Shown here in pieces: positions 16,941 through 24,683 of a stretch of 36,149 bases of DNA. The stretch is from NCBI GenBank assembly GCA_035455245.1, contig DATIFN010000045.1, forward strand, positions 1-36,149. The letters run 5' to 3'. Position numbers and translations under genes: made by a program. Source of the DNA: UBA8516 sp035455245. GTDB taxonomy: Archaea; Thermoproteota; Nitrososphaeria; Nitrososphaerales; Nitrosopumilaceae. The stretch's first letter is position 1. Every line of letters starts with the position of its first letter. Below the pieces are notes generated by a model, which saw nothing but the letters and a program-made list of their open reading frames with translations, searched no databases and was not told the origin of the DNA.

Positions 16941-17789
16941 TTGTCATCTTACATAATGAATTATGAATATGATTTGCCTTTATCTAGCCATTCCTTAGAT
17001 GACCTCCTATCCAATTCATTGTTCAAATCACCAGCAGTAAGTATACGATTAACTGATTCCGTAGGTGATGCTGCAACCCTATTATCTCATAATTTGGAAT
17101 CATTCACAGATTCTTTGGTTGTAACAAATGATAGCAGTCCATTAGGAATCTTAGGAGGAATAGAGGTTTTAGATGGCATTCTAAAAAATCCAAGTTCTGA
17201 TTTTTTTGACAATACTACAGTTGAACGGATAATGAGTCAGAAAATAACTATTGTTACAAGACAGACAAAATTATCTGATTTATTAAAACAATGGAAAGAA
17301 ACCAGGAGGGCTTTTGCGATAATACCAAATCAGTACTCTGGGTATTCAGCAATTTCAGCTAGAAAGATTCTTGAAATTTCCAATACAAATATGACTACAA
17401 TGACATTATCAAAGATTCCTAAAAAACGAATTGTCACTTTTAATAACAATAACACAATCAAAGACATCATTACTTCAATGTTTGAAAATAAAACACGTAA
17501 ATTAGTCCTTCAGAACACATCGTCTTTCATCAGTGATAGAATAGTGATAGAGAAAATTGTTAGAGAATTAAATCACTTACACAACGTAAAAGATTTTCTG
17601 AATATGAAGGCTACCGACTTTAATTTAGAAAAGGCAAAAACAATTTCTGAAGATTTGATGATTCATGAAGCCTCAAGAATAATGTACGATATGTTATCGC
17701 CATATTTGATGGTCAACGATCAGGTCATAAGTCCTTGGGATATAGTTATGAGCTTAGAATCAGAAAAATACACAAAACAAAAAAATTAG
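16941..17789 (+). CDS. Degenerate four-CBS-like protein
   Basis: The 282-residue protein has the repeat rhythm of four CBS units (about 30-85, 93-150, 160-215, 222-275), for example SVGDAATLLSHN, TIKDIITSMFENKTRKLVL and ITIVTRQTKLSDLLKQW. The usual T/S-x-x-D motifs are eroded, so nucleotide binding may be lost or changed. The start is TTG 16941 or ATG 16956; the latter sits better relative to the operator-like site. It is convergent with the phosphoribosyltransferase gene (22 nt). Confidence 0.68.
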   Translation: MSSYIMNYEYDLPLSSHSLDDLLSNSLFKSPAVSIRLTDSVGDAATLLSHNLESFTDSLVVTNDSSPLGILGGIEVLDGILKNPSSDFFDNTTVERIMSQKITIVTRQTKLSDLLKQWKETRRAFAIIPNQYSGYSAISARKILEISNTNMTTMTLSKIPKKRIVTFNNNNTIKDIITSMFENKTRKLVLQNTSSFISDRIVIEKIVRELNHLHNVKDFLNMKATDFNLEKAKTISEDLMIHEASRIMYDMLSPYLMVNDQVISPWDIVMSLESEKYTKQKN

Positions 17790-17811
17790 ATTCCTTCCTT
17801 TAACATAATCC

Positions 17812-18483
17812 TTATTCCATCAATTTTATATTGTAACCATGTTTTCTCATAATTTCTTGTACTTGGTAATCTTCAACCTGATCAAATTCGCGATAAAACT
17901 CTCCGACAGCATTAAAGTAGACAGGAGATTGTAGGATTACAACTTTATCAACTACCTCCTTTAGCTTCTCAATAGTATCTTTTGGTCCGACTGGTATGAC
18001 TACTATGATTTGTTTTGGTTTTTGTTTTTTTACCCATTGTACAGCAACAAACATGGTTGCTCCGGTGGCAATTCCATCATCAACCAATACAACGGTTTTT
18101 CCCTCCAAATGATATTCCTTAGTGCCTCTAAATCTCATCAATCTACGTTCTATTTCCTTCAATTGTGCAGATATCTCAGAATCAATGTACTTTTGGGGAA
18201 CATTTAACATTGAAGTAATGTCTGTATTTGGAAAATAACTTCCATCATGGGTTACTGCGCCAATTGCAAGTTCCTGATTATGAGGAGCACCTATTTTTCT
18301 TGAAACTATGATATCTAGTTTAATACCTAATTCAGAAGCTAAAACATCACCTGTTACGACACCACCTCTTGGAATCGCCAAAATTATTGAATTCTCTTTT
18401 TTTAGCCATTCAAGCTTCTTAGCAAGTAGTTTGGCGGCATCTACTCGGTCCTTAAAGATAATGTAAGAATCAGCGGATTCCAA
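17812..18483 (-). CDS. Phosphoribosyltransferase-fold protein
   Basis: The 223-residue type I PRTase has the PRPP-binding motif VVLVDDGIATGATM (about residues 120-133), preceded by the AIPRGGVVTGDVLA loop and REIGAPHNQELAIGA segment. The substrate base is unknown; the family also includes enzymes not acting on nucleobases. Its start overlaps the 3' end of the hydrolase gene at 18470 by 14 nt. In bacteria the two domains occur fused, which supports a joint function, though the reaction is not established. Confidence 0.85.
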   Translation of the reverse strand: MESADSYIIFKDRVDAAKLLAKKLEWLKKENSIILAIPRGGVVTGDVLASELGIKLDIIVSRKIGAPHNQELAIGAVTHDGSYFPNTDITSMLNVPQKYIDSEISAQLKEIERRLMRFRGTKEYHLEGKTVVLVDDGIATGATMFVAVQWVKKQKPKQIIVVIPVGPKDTIEKLKEVVDKVVILQSPVYFNAVGEFYREFDQVEDYQVQEIMRKHGYNIKLME

Positions 18484-19366
18484 CTGCAGTCTCCTTTTTT
18501 GATTTTATTTGATTTCTTGGTTTGGTCAAATGATCTACAAACCAAGTAGCTGCAAGTCTTGCAACCTGTTCAAGTGTTCCAAGTTCTTCAAACAAATGCG
18601 TGGCACCAGGAACTATCACTAGTTTTTTTTCAATTTCAAGTAGATTCAATGCTTCTTCATTCATTTCAATGACTGGGCTGTCGTTTCCTCCAACGATGAG
18701 AAGAGTTGGTGCTTTAACATGTGGTAATATTTTGCCGGCTAAATCTGGTCGTCCTCCCCTTGAAACAATTGCATTAACGACATCAGGACAATCAACTGAA
18801 GCAACCAGTGCAGCTGCTGCTCCTGTACTTGCACCAAAATACCCTATCCTTAAATTTTTAGTATCTGGATTTTTTGTTATCCATTTGGTAGCACCAGCTA
18901 GTCGTTTTGCTAACAATTCAATATCAAATCTAAGATGGGCTGTGTAGTCATCTATTTTTTCTTCCTCCTCAGTTAAAAGATCAATTAATAATGTGGCAAG
19001 ACCAGATTTTTGGAGTACCTGGGCAACATGTTTGTTTCTAGGACTGTGCCTACTACTCCCACTACCATGGGCAAACAACACAATTCCTTCAGCATTCTTT
19101 GGAATGGTCAAATCACCGTGTAATTTAAGAGAATCAGTCGAAATTAGCACAGAGCGCAGTTCAGTGTAATGCCCATGTCTTTTGCTTATTGGTGCCAGTC
19201 CCACAATTCCGTCTAGGATCATTGAGTGGCTTTCTTGATTGCAACACGCACAATTTATTTTCAAACAATCCCTTGCAAAACCATGATCACATCCTTTACA
19301 AGTACATGCAGTATCACGACCAATCCTATTTTCTTCAACATTCTTTGATTTTGATCTGTCATTCAT
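18470..19366 (-). CDS. Alpha/beta hydrolase (dienelactone hydrolase-like) with N-terminal Cys-rich module
   Basis: The 298-residue protein has residues 21-42 with the spacing C-x-C-x2-C-x7-C-x4-C-x-C-C and an HxxxxxC context (CDHGFARDC), a likely metal or cluster site. Residues about 65-290 are an alpha/beta hydrolase: VLFAHGSGS oxyanion region, nucleophile Ser180 in GASTG, Asp229 in VGGNDSPV and His257 in PGATHLF. The length beyond 230 residues comes from the added N-terminal module. It overlaps the phosphoribosyltransferase gene and is probably translated with it. Substrate unknown. Confidence 0.86.
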   Translation of the reverse strand: MNDRSKSKNVEENRIGRDTACTCKGCDHGFARDCLKINCACCNQESHSMILDGIVGLAPISKRHGHYTELRSVLISTDSLKLHGDLTIPKNAEGIVLFAHGSGSSRHSPRNKHVAQVLQKSGLATLLIDLLTEEEEKIDDYTAHLRFDIELLAKRLAGATKWITKNPDTKNLRIGYFGASTGAAAALVASVDCPDVVNAIVSRGGRPDLAGKILPHVKAPTLLIVGGNDSPVIEMNEEALNLLEIEKKLVIVPGATHLFEELGTLEQVARLAATWFVDHLTKPRNQIKSKKETAVGIR

Positions 19367-19375
19367 AACAAAATC

Positions 19376-19600
19376 TCAATAACCCACAAAAGTATCTGAC
19401 AATCCCTGTTCATCTACCCAATGATGTGTTTCATTACATCTTCTACAAATTAAGACCTCTCTCCAATTTTGTACAACTGATTCTGGCATAGGTTCTAAAC
19501 TCGACCATAGACCCACTTTGATACCTGCAGGTTTTCCACAAAAATAACACAATCCTCTATCTGATTCATCAATACGTATTTTCTTTTCTGCACTCAACAA
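19376..19600 (-). CDS. Small zinc-binding protein
   Basis: The 74-residue protein has CYFCGK near residue 18 and CRRCNETHHW near residue 51, a two-knuckle CxxC pair with adjacent His residues, so a zinc-ribbon or HNH-like remnant is possible. It lies 9 nt upstream of the hydrolase gene on the same strand and could be the first gene of that operon. Function unknown. Confidence 0.75.
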   Translation of the reverse strand: MLSAEKKIRIDESDRGLCYFCGKPAGIKVGLWSSLEPMPESVVQNWREVLICRRCNETHHWVDEQGLSDTFVGY

Positions 19601-19660
19601 AAATCCAATAAGGTTATTTGAATAAAAAGCATAAATCCAATTATCATAGTTGGAAATCTA

Positions 19661-19773
19661 AAAAGGGTAATAACATCACCGAGACTCGGATTTTGGTAAT
19701 CCTTTGGTTACCAATCGTCCTCAAAACATAGTTCCTTTCGGGTCTATGCTTTTACCCAGTGGCTACTACCCAC
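19661..19773 (-). ncRNA. Candidate structured RNA (minus strand)
   Basis: Plus-strand complementarities are GGGTAA 19665-19670 with TTACCC 19752-19757 (closing stem); CCGA/TCGG 19679-19682/19686-19689; TTGGTAA/TTACCAA 19693-19699/19708-19714; CATAG/CTATG 19727-19731/19744-19748; and GTGG/CCAC 19759-19762/19770-19773. On the minus strand the RNA would end in UUACCC-UUUUU, a fitting oligo-U terminator. A TATA-like TTTATTAA at 19791-19798 sits about 20-25 nt before a start near 19773. Read as minus-strand RNA the stems are compact and the ends defined. No known family is recognised. Confidence 0.6.
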
Positions 19774-19790
19774 ACACCATGCAGAATCAA

Positions 19791-19798
19791 TTAATAAA
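19791..19798 (-). promoter_or_regulatory. TATA-like box of the structured RNA
   Basis: TTATTAA-type sequence on the minus strand, about 20-25 nt upstream of the proposed RNA 5' end at 19773. Confidence 0.35.
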
Positions 19799-19807
19799 AA
19801 AATGATC

Positions 19808-19818
19808 ATGATTATCAT
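19808..19818 (-). promoter_or_regulatory. Operator-like site ATGATAATCAT
   Basis: Symmetric ATGATTATCAT, 34 nt upstream of the proposed RNA 5' end, the position expected of an activator or repressor site just above BRE/TATA. Confidence 0.4.
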
Positions 19819-19819
19819 A

Positions 19820-20040
19820 TATGATAATGCCTTTTAGGTTTCATGGTGCCGAAAACACAAATAATGATAATATTTTCAAAAATAAGAACTAATATTCGAC
19901 CTCAAATTCGGAATCATCGTTGTTCACTTGAAGATGTGCCCTTTCATTTCAAATTCCATAACTTGTAATTCATGACATCCTCGTCACTATATGTGCTCTA
20001 GTTGGAACATCACAAAGGAACAAATGAATGTGATCGTCTA
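19820..20040. other. Short intergenic stretch with decayed-looking mini-frame
   Basis: No gene is accepted. On the minus strand an ATG frame (MEFEMKGHIFK) runs into a TGA, and the +1-shifted frame continues as VNNDDSEFEVEY before TAG, as if one base had been lost in a tiny gene. This may be chance. Confidence 0.25.
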
Positions 20041-21825
20041 TCAGTGTGGGCAGACTATTCCCTCACAACCACCAGCAAATTCAGAATCAGCCACAATTTG
20101 CTTCTCATCATATCCCTTTCCCTGGTAAGCAATTGTCAATACTTGATCAGGTTTGCTTCCATATCGGTAAACAGTGATTCCTTTACATTTCAATTGATAT
20201 GCAAGCAGATAGGCATTTTCTACATCATCAGGTGCTGTATTTTCAGAAAGATTAATTGTCTTACTGACAGCATTATCCGTATATTTTTGAAAGGCAGATT
20301 GCATTTTGATATGCCAATCTGGTGAAATATCCAATGATGTAACAAAAACCCTCTTTACATTTTTTGGAATGTTTGTAATTCTTTGTATCGAACCTGTTTT
20401 AGCAATATGGTTCAAAAGATCTTGTGAGAAAAACTTTCTTTTGTTTGCAATTGTTTCGAAAATATGATTGGTTTCAGGAAGTCTGGTTCCCTCCATCACG
20501 TTTCTAATAAATGAAATTGCAAAGAGAGGTTCAATTCCAGAAGAACACCCTGCAATGATAGAGATCGTACCAGTAGGTGCTATGGTAGTAACAGTGGCAT
20601 TACGCATAAACTTATACCTCTTTTTTGTTTTCCAAATACTTTGTTCAAAATTAGGAAAATTACCACGCTCTTTTCCTAACTTTTGGGAAGCATAATGCCC
20701 TTCTTTTTCTATAAATGACATGATCCTTTCTGCAATTTGTAGTGCCTTTTTTGAATTGTAAGGAATGTTCATTTTTATTAACGCGTCAGCAAATCCCATG
20801 ACTCCTATTCCAATTTTTCTATTTGCATATGTAATATCCTTAATTTCTTGAACTGGATACTTGTTTGCATCAATTACATCATCTAAGAATCTGACGCCGA
20901 GGCGAACTAGTCTTCTTAGTTTATCCCAATCAATTCTTTGTTCTATTATGACTTTGGATAGGTTAATTGAACCCAAGTTACATGACTCCCATGGGAGCAA
21001 TGGCTGTTCCCCACACGGATTTGTGGCCTCAATCTTGCCAATTTTTGGCGTAGGATTGGCAAGATTAATTTCATCTATGAAAACAATACCTGGATCTCCT
21101 GTCTTCCATGCATTTATCACAATTAAATCAAAAATCTCTTTTGCGTTGAGTTTGTCAACTGTTTGTTTACTTCGTGGATTGATCAAAGAATACGACTCAT
21201 TTTTTTTGACAGATTTCATGAACTCATCAGTGATAGCTACAGAGATATTGAAATTGCTAAGAAAGTTTTGGCTGGATTTGCAGGTAATAAATTCCAAAAT
21301 GTCAGGATGGTCCACTCGTAGAATACCCATGTTTGCACCACGTCTACTACCACCTTGTTTTATTACATCTGTAATCTTGTCAAAAATTGTCATAAATGCA
21401 ACAGGTCCAGATGCTGCGCCTCCAATTGACTCAACTGAATCACCTTTAGGTCGTAATTTGCTGAAATCAAAACCTGTTCCTCCTCCACTTTGATGAATTA
21501 TTGCTGTCCATTTTGCAGCATCAAAGATTCCTTGTAAAGAATCTTCTACTGGGATAACAAAACATGCTGAAAGCTGCCCAATTTTTGTTCCAGCATTCAT
21601 CAATGTCGGAGTGTTAGGTAAAAATTCTAAATTTGACATTATTTTGTAAAAAGCGCCTTCAGTTTTTTTGACGTTACCTTTCTTATTGTATTTTATTTCT
21701 GTCGAAGCAATTGCACGAGCTACCCTATGAAAAAGTTGTGATGGAGATTCCACAGTTTCACCTTTTTCATTTCGTAAAAGATATCTTCTTTCTAATACTT
21801 TTTTTGAGTTTATCCCGATCCTCAA
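20041..21825 (-). CDS. nrdJ: Adenosylcobalamin-dependent (class II) ribonucleotide reductase
   Basis: The 594-residue protein makes deoxynucleotides using an AdoCbl-generated thiyl radical. Key residues: redox Cys88 in QLSACFV, radical Cys271 and Glu273 in NPCGEQPL, Cys282 in ESCNLGS, and a C-terminal redox pair in GGCEGIVCPH. HQSGGGTGFDFS and QGGSRRGANMG are also present. It is compact, without an N-terminal ATP-cone, so the usual dATP switch seems missing. The start is TTG 21825. A stand-alone ATP-cone nuclease gene lies 4 kb left and a PduO adenosyltransferase 10 kb left. Confidence 0.94.
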   Translation of the reverse strand: MRIGINSKKVLERRYLLRNEKGETVESPSQLFHRVARAIASTEIKYNKKGNVKKTEGAFYKIMSNLEFLPNTPTLMNAGTKIGQLSACFVIPVEDSLQGIFDAAKWTAIIHQSGGGTGFDFSKLRPKGDSVESIGGAASGPVAFMTIFDKITDVIKQGGSRRGANMGILRVDHPDILEFITCKSSQNFLSNFNISVAITDEFMKSVKKNESYSLINPRSKQTVDKLNAKEIFDLIVINAWKTGDPGIVFIDEINLANPTPKIGKIEATNPCGEQPLLPWESCNLGSINLSKVIIEQRIDWDKLRRLVRLGVRFLDDVIDANKYPVQEIKDITYANRKIGIGVMGFADALIKMNIPYNSKKALQIAERIMSFIEKEGHYASQKLGKERGNFPNFEQSIWKTKKRYKFMRNATVTTIAPTGTISIIAGCSSGIEPLFAISFIRNVMEGTRLPETNHIFETIANKRKFFSQDLLNHIAKTGSIQRITNIPKNVKRVFVTSLDISPDWHIKMQSAFQKYTDNAVSKTINLSENTAPDDVENAYLLAYQLKCKGITVYRYGSKPDQVLTIAYQGKGYDEKQIVADSEFAGGCEGIVCPH

Positions 21826-21920
21826 ATTACATCCCGTACCAAGAAACTATATTGGGATAAAATATTTGGAATATCACATGAATGCGAGGGTTCATAGAAA
21901 TCATAATAAAAAAAGAGTAT

Positions 21921-22142
21921 TCAGAGCTTGTTATTTTTTACTTCTGAAATGAGTAAGGTACGCAACATATCGGCGTGTTTCTCCTCATCAGCTCTAATAG
22001 TTTGCCAAGTTTTTTCTGCTTGTTCATCCCCACATTTGTGAGCATCCTCGACATACCTAGTTACATGAGATAGGAATTCTAGTTTTTTTGCCAACTGCTT
22101 TGTTATGTTGTAGCAGTTATCATCTAGGCATTGTTTTTGCAT
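21921..22142 (-). CDS. Small ferritin-like helical protein
   Basis: The 73-residue protein is predicted as a helix pair ending in IRADEEKHADMLRTLL, the E-x-x-H motif of ferritin/rubrerythrin folds. Two N-terminal Cys (QCLDDNCY) and one more (HKCGDE) are present. It is too short for a complete four-helix bundle, so a dimer would be needed. Metal binding is inferred. Confidence 0.65.
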   Translation of the reverse strand: MQKQCLDDNCYNITKQLAKKLEFLSHVTRYVEDAHKCGDEQAEKTWQTIRADEEKHADMLRTLLISEVKNNKL

Positions 22143-22270
22143 AGGAAATGTTCATGTCTATTATATTTTAATTGCGAACTAGATTATTATAACTGATAAT
22201 GAGCAAAATTGTGATTTATAAAACATATTTGTCATATTCATTAATCCAAACTTGATAACCATGATCAGTT

Positions 22271-22280
22271 TTTTATATTA
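22271..22280 (+). promoter_or_regulatory. TATA box of the plus-strand structured RNA
   Basis: TTTTATATTA, about 20-25 nt before the proposed RNA start at 22298-22300. Confidence 0.4.
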
Positions 22281-22297
22281 TGTTAATGATGCAGTGT

Positions 22298-22400
22298 TGG
22301 TAACAGTCAACTAGGTGGGAACGTTAATGCGGGCAACTTCATTGACTGACTTTTGGTCTTCGGATTAGAAGCCTGCTCCTAGAAAGCTGTTACTATTTTT
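22298..22400 (+). ncRNA. Candidate structured RNA (plus strand)
   Basis: Nested stems: GTAACAG 22300-22306 with CTGTTAC 22387-22393; CTAGG 22311-22315 with CCTAG 22378-22382; GCGGGC 22329-22334 with GCCTGC 22371-22376 (one G-U). A competing hairpin is GG-CTTC/GAAGCC (22355-22372), and AGTCAA 22305-22310 can pair with TTGACT 22342-22347 as a pseudoknot. The RNA ends in a T5 tract (22396-22400). A TTTTATATTA box at 22271-22280 sits about 20-25 nt upstream. The closing stem uses the exact ends, which suggests a stand-alone RNA rather than a nitroreductase leader. Confidence 0.6.
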
Positions 22401-22426
22401 AATAAGAAAATTAATCAAACATGATA

Positions 22427-22436
22427 ATGAGAATCA
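22427..22436 (+). promoter_or_regulatory. Operator-like site ATGAGAATCA upstream of nitroreductase
   Basis: Lies 40 nt before the TTG start. With the preceding bases it reads GATAATGAGAATCA, matching 13 of 14 bases of the first part of the Fur-box consensus (GATAATGATAATCA). The regulator is unknown. Confidence 0.45.
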
Positions 22437-22476
22437 GGATATAAGAATAACAATTATTCAATAGTTATCGAGTAGT

Positions 22477-23007
22477 TTGATTTCAGATAAAACAAGTTTC
22501 TTTGAACTCATCTCAACTAGGCATTCTGTTCGCAAATTTAAAGAAAGAGTAGTGTCTAATGAGATTATAGAAAAAATCCTTACGGCGGCAAATAAATCTC
22601 CTTCTGCGGGAAATTTACAATCTTATGAAATATTTATCGTAACCAAAAAAGAAGACAAAAAGAAACTTGCTTTTGCTGCTCATGAACAAAATTTTATTGA
22701 AAAAGCTTCAGCAATCCTTGTTTTTTGTGCTAATCCAGATAATGTTTCTAAAGAATACGGATCGCGTGGTAAAGAACTCTACTGTATACAAGATGCCACC
22801 ATTGCTTGCTCATATTCTCAACTTGCAGCCCATTACCTTGAACTTTCTTCAGTATGGGTAGGATCTTTTGATGAAAAGAAAGTAGCAAAATTTCTTTCCA
22901 TACAAAACGACTTGAAACCAGTGGCCATGTTAGTCATAGGTTTTGCAGATGAAGAGCCTGAAATTACAAGTAGAAAGGCGTTGAGTGAAATTATTCACAG
23001 AGTCTGA
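22477..23007 (+). CDS. Nitroreductase family protein
   Basis: The 176-residue FMN-dependent nitroreductase-fold protein has STRHSVRKF at the N-terminus and KSPSAGNLQSYEIFIV for flavin contact, then EKASAILVFCA and PVAMLVIGFADEEP. It probably reduces quinones, nitro compounds or a related electron acceptor with NAD(P)H; the substrate is not identified. It starts with TTG and has a preceding TGANAATCA site. It is convergent with the USP relic and PII. Confidence 0.87.
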   Translation: MISDKTSFFELISTRHSVRKFKERVVSNEIIEKILTAANKSPSAGNLQSYEIFIVTKKEDKKKLAFAAHEQNFIEKASAILVFCANPDNVSKEYGSRGKELYCIQDATIACSYSQLAAHYLELSSVWVGSFDEKKVAKFLSIQNDLKPVAMLVIGFADEEPEITSRKALSEIIHRV

Positions 23008-23151
23008 ACATGGATGACCGCCATGTATCCTATGTATACAAGTAATCACGTTGAGTGCTGAGATGTATCTAATTGCCATGTCCAAGGCACAGCCAAAGAC
23101 TCTGAGAGTATCCTCAGATTCGTCGTATGGATCAAGATTATTTTTGAACAT
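23008..23151 (-). pseudogene. Truncated universal stress protein relic
   Basis: From ATG 23151, about 48 residues resemble the first third of a UspA-type protein: NNLDPYDESEDTLRVFG against the family's ILVPYDGSEDxLRAF, then CALDMAIRYISALNVITCI as in the first helix and strand. The ATP-binding C-terminal G-x2-G-x9-G-[ST] half is absent; the frame instead continues into the 3' end of the convergent nitroreductase gene. The start lies 3 nt after the PII stop, so a PII-USP pair may once have existed. Confidence 0.55.
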
Positions 23152-23154
23152 GAA

Positions 23155-23496
23155 TTATGTAGCAGATGCTTTCTTCTTAGTATTAATATCCATTGCTTCA
23201 TCCACTGGACTTACAAAGATCTTTCCATCTCCCTTAGAACCAGTACTAGCAGCATTGGCAATGGCATTAATAACTTCCTGAACTTTTTGTTCATCTACTA
23301 TTGTTACAATGGTTTCTATGGAGTTGAATTCTGCAACCTGACGCATCGTTCCTCTTGAGACCTCTACCAAAGGACGTAGTCCTTCTCCTTGACCTCTTGC
23401 AGCAATTACAGTAATTCCACTAACTCCTATCTTTTTCATAGCAGCTAATACTACTTGCAGTCTGTCACTTTGTATGAACGCTTCAATTCTTTTCAT
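23155..23496 (-). CDS. P-II family nitrogen regulatory protein
   Basis: The 113-residue PII protein has an N-terminal KRIEAFIQSDRL, T-loop AARGQGEGLRPLVEVSRGTM, B-loop TGSKGDGKIFV and the ammonium/2-oxoglutarate-sensing fold. The uridylylation tyrosine of the T-loop is absent (RGTM in place of RGAEY), as expected in archaea. It should control ammonium transport or nitrogen enzymes, but no amt gene lies in the window. It is followed by a decayed universal stress protein. A TTGATAATCA site lies 51 nt upstream. Confidence 0.95.
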   Translation of the reverse strand: MKRIEAFIQSDRLQVVLAAMKKIGVSGITVIAARGQGEGLRPLVEVSRGTMRQVAEFNSIETIVTIVDEQKVQEVINAIANAASTGSKGDGKIFVSPVDEAMDINTKKKASAT

Positions 23497-23547
23497 TGCA
23501 AAAAAGTGTATTAAAACTCATTTAAACTGTATCAATAATTTCCGTCA

Positions 23548-23557
23548 TTGATAATCA
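23548..23557 (-). promoter_or_regulatory. Operator-like site TTGATAATCA upstream of PII
   Basis: 51 nt before the PII start, between which lies an AT-rich TATA candidate (TTTTAATACAC). Matches the TGANAATCA family. Confidence 0.45.
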
Positions 23558-23795
23558 CAATTGGTTTTGATTCAAATAATTTTAACGTGGAATATGTTAT
23601 CTCTCAATTAAGATGATGTGTTTTAGATACTTGAAAGCTACGATGTTAATGATGGAAAGTTACACTTGGAAGATATGGATTCAGCTTTTTCCATGAAGAA
23701 AAAACTGAGTTCTTCAATCATTAAAAATTAGGTTATTATGAAAACAAGCCTTCATTGAAATATACGGAGGCTCAAAAATAATATCTTCTTAAACA
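23558..23795. other. Intergenic stretch, no intact gene
   Basis: A plus-strand frame near 23624-23730 reads ILESYDVNDGKLHLEDMDSA-like residues and ends in TAG, but has no start codon. It could be a remnant; nothing else stands out apart from the operator-like sites at its borders. Confidence 0.25.
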
Positions 23796-23804
23796 TGATT
23801 CTCA
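23796..23804 (+). promoter_or_regulatory. Operator-like site TGATTCTCA upstream of frameshifted CBS gene
   Basis: 52 nt before the ATG at 23857. It is TGAGAATCA on the minus strand. Confidence 0.45.
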
Positions 23805-23856
23805 GTAATGATATTTAGTTTGTATAATCAAATACATTAACGTTCAACCATGACCA

Positions 23857-24629
23857 ATGGGACTGAAAATTACTGATCTCCTGGTTGCCAACTACATGAC
23901 AGCATTTCCTGTCTCTGTCCAACCTAAAGTCTCCTTTAGAGAAGCAGTGGATTTCATGATAAGCAAAGGCATTGGAACTCTGATAGTTATGGAGCCTGAG
24001 AATCCAATGCCGATTGGCCTTTTGACAGAAAGAGAGGTATTAGAACACACAATCTTTGCAAGGGGAATGCCAAATAAGCAGGTAAAAGAGGTATTCCTTC
24101 AACTGTTTATTAAAATATCGCCTGACACAACCATCCTTGATGCAGCAAAGACCATGACCTCAAAAAAGTCAAGACTTTTGGTCTTTGCAGACGATGATAA
24201 ACTAGTAGGAATAATCACTGCATCTGACATGGTACGAGCATTTAGAAAAACGGATATGCTCCATCACTTAACCATGTAATCAGCACGAAGATCCACAAAT
24301 GTGAATACGATGATTCCATTCTCAATGCAACAAAATTGATGCATGAAAAAAGAATTGGTAGTATCGTGGTAACAAGAGAAGGAAATGAAGAAGGCATTTT
24401 CACCGAACGAGACCTACTTACAAAAGTGTTGGCAAATAATGTGGATATGAACCTGCCTGTTTGGGGATATTCCTCATTTCCAATCATTACTGCTGATGTA
24501 AAGATATCAACGAAGGTAGCAGCTGGGATCATGGCTGCAAATAACATAAAGAGGCTTGTTCTAACAAGAGATAATAAACCAGTCGGAGTGGTGACTGCTC
24601 GAGATATCGTAGACGCATTCCAAATGTAG
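23857..24629 (+). pseudogene. Four-CBS protein broken by a one-base frameshift
   Basis: The N-terminal half (23857-24279) ends at a TAA after FRKTDMLHHLTM. The C-terminal half continues in the next frame (PSLNHVISTKIHKCEYDDSI ... FTERDLLTKVLANN) to 24629. The paralogue at 28255 reads FRKTVVNPSLEKVISTKI. Adding one A to the A5 run at 24246-24250 restores FRKNGYAPSL at exactly the family length, about 257 residues. Both halves keep conserved CBS motifs (LTEREVL, IITASDMV, VVTARDIVDAF), which argues for a recent event or an assembly error rather than old decay. Confidence 0.85.
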
Positions 24630-24683
24630 AAACGCAGATTTCATAATCTATTAATAAGCATGATATTAAATTTTGGTCTGACT

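Noticed and set aside
22298..22400. Known riboswitch or tRNA-like element
   Set aside because: No T-loop, cobalamin box or other known riboswitch core was found, so it is kept only as an unassigned RNA candidate.
23051..23281. Plus-strand frame opposite PII
   Set aside because: It is antisense to PII and to the USP relic, which carry the real signatures.
24240..24262. Programmed -1 frameshift in the CBS gene
   Set aside because: The A5 run is slippery in a weak sense, but no heptamer or downstream structure fits, and paralogues need no shift. A plain indel explains it better.
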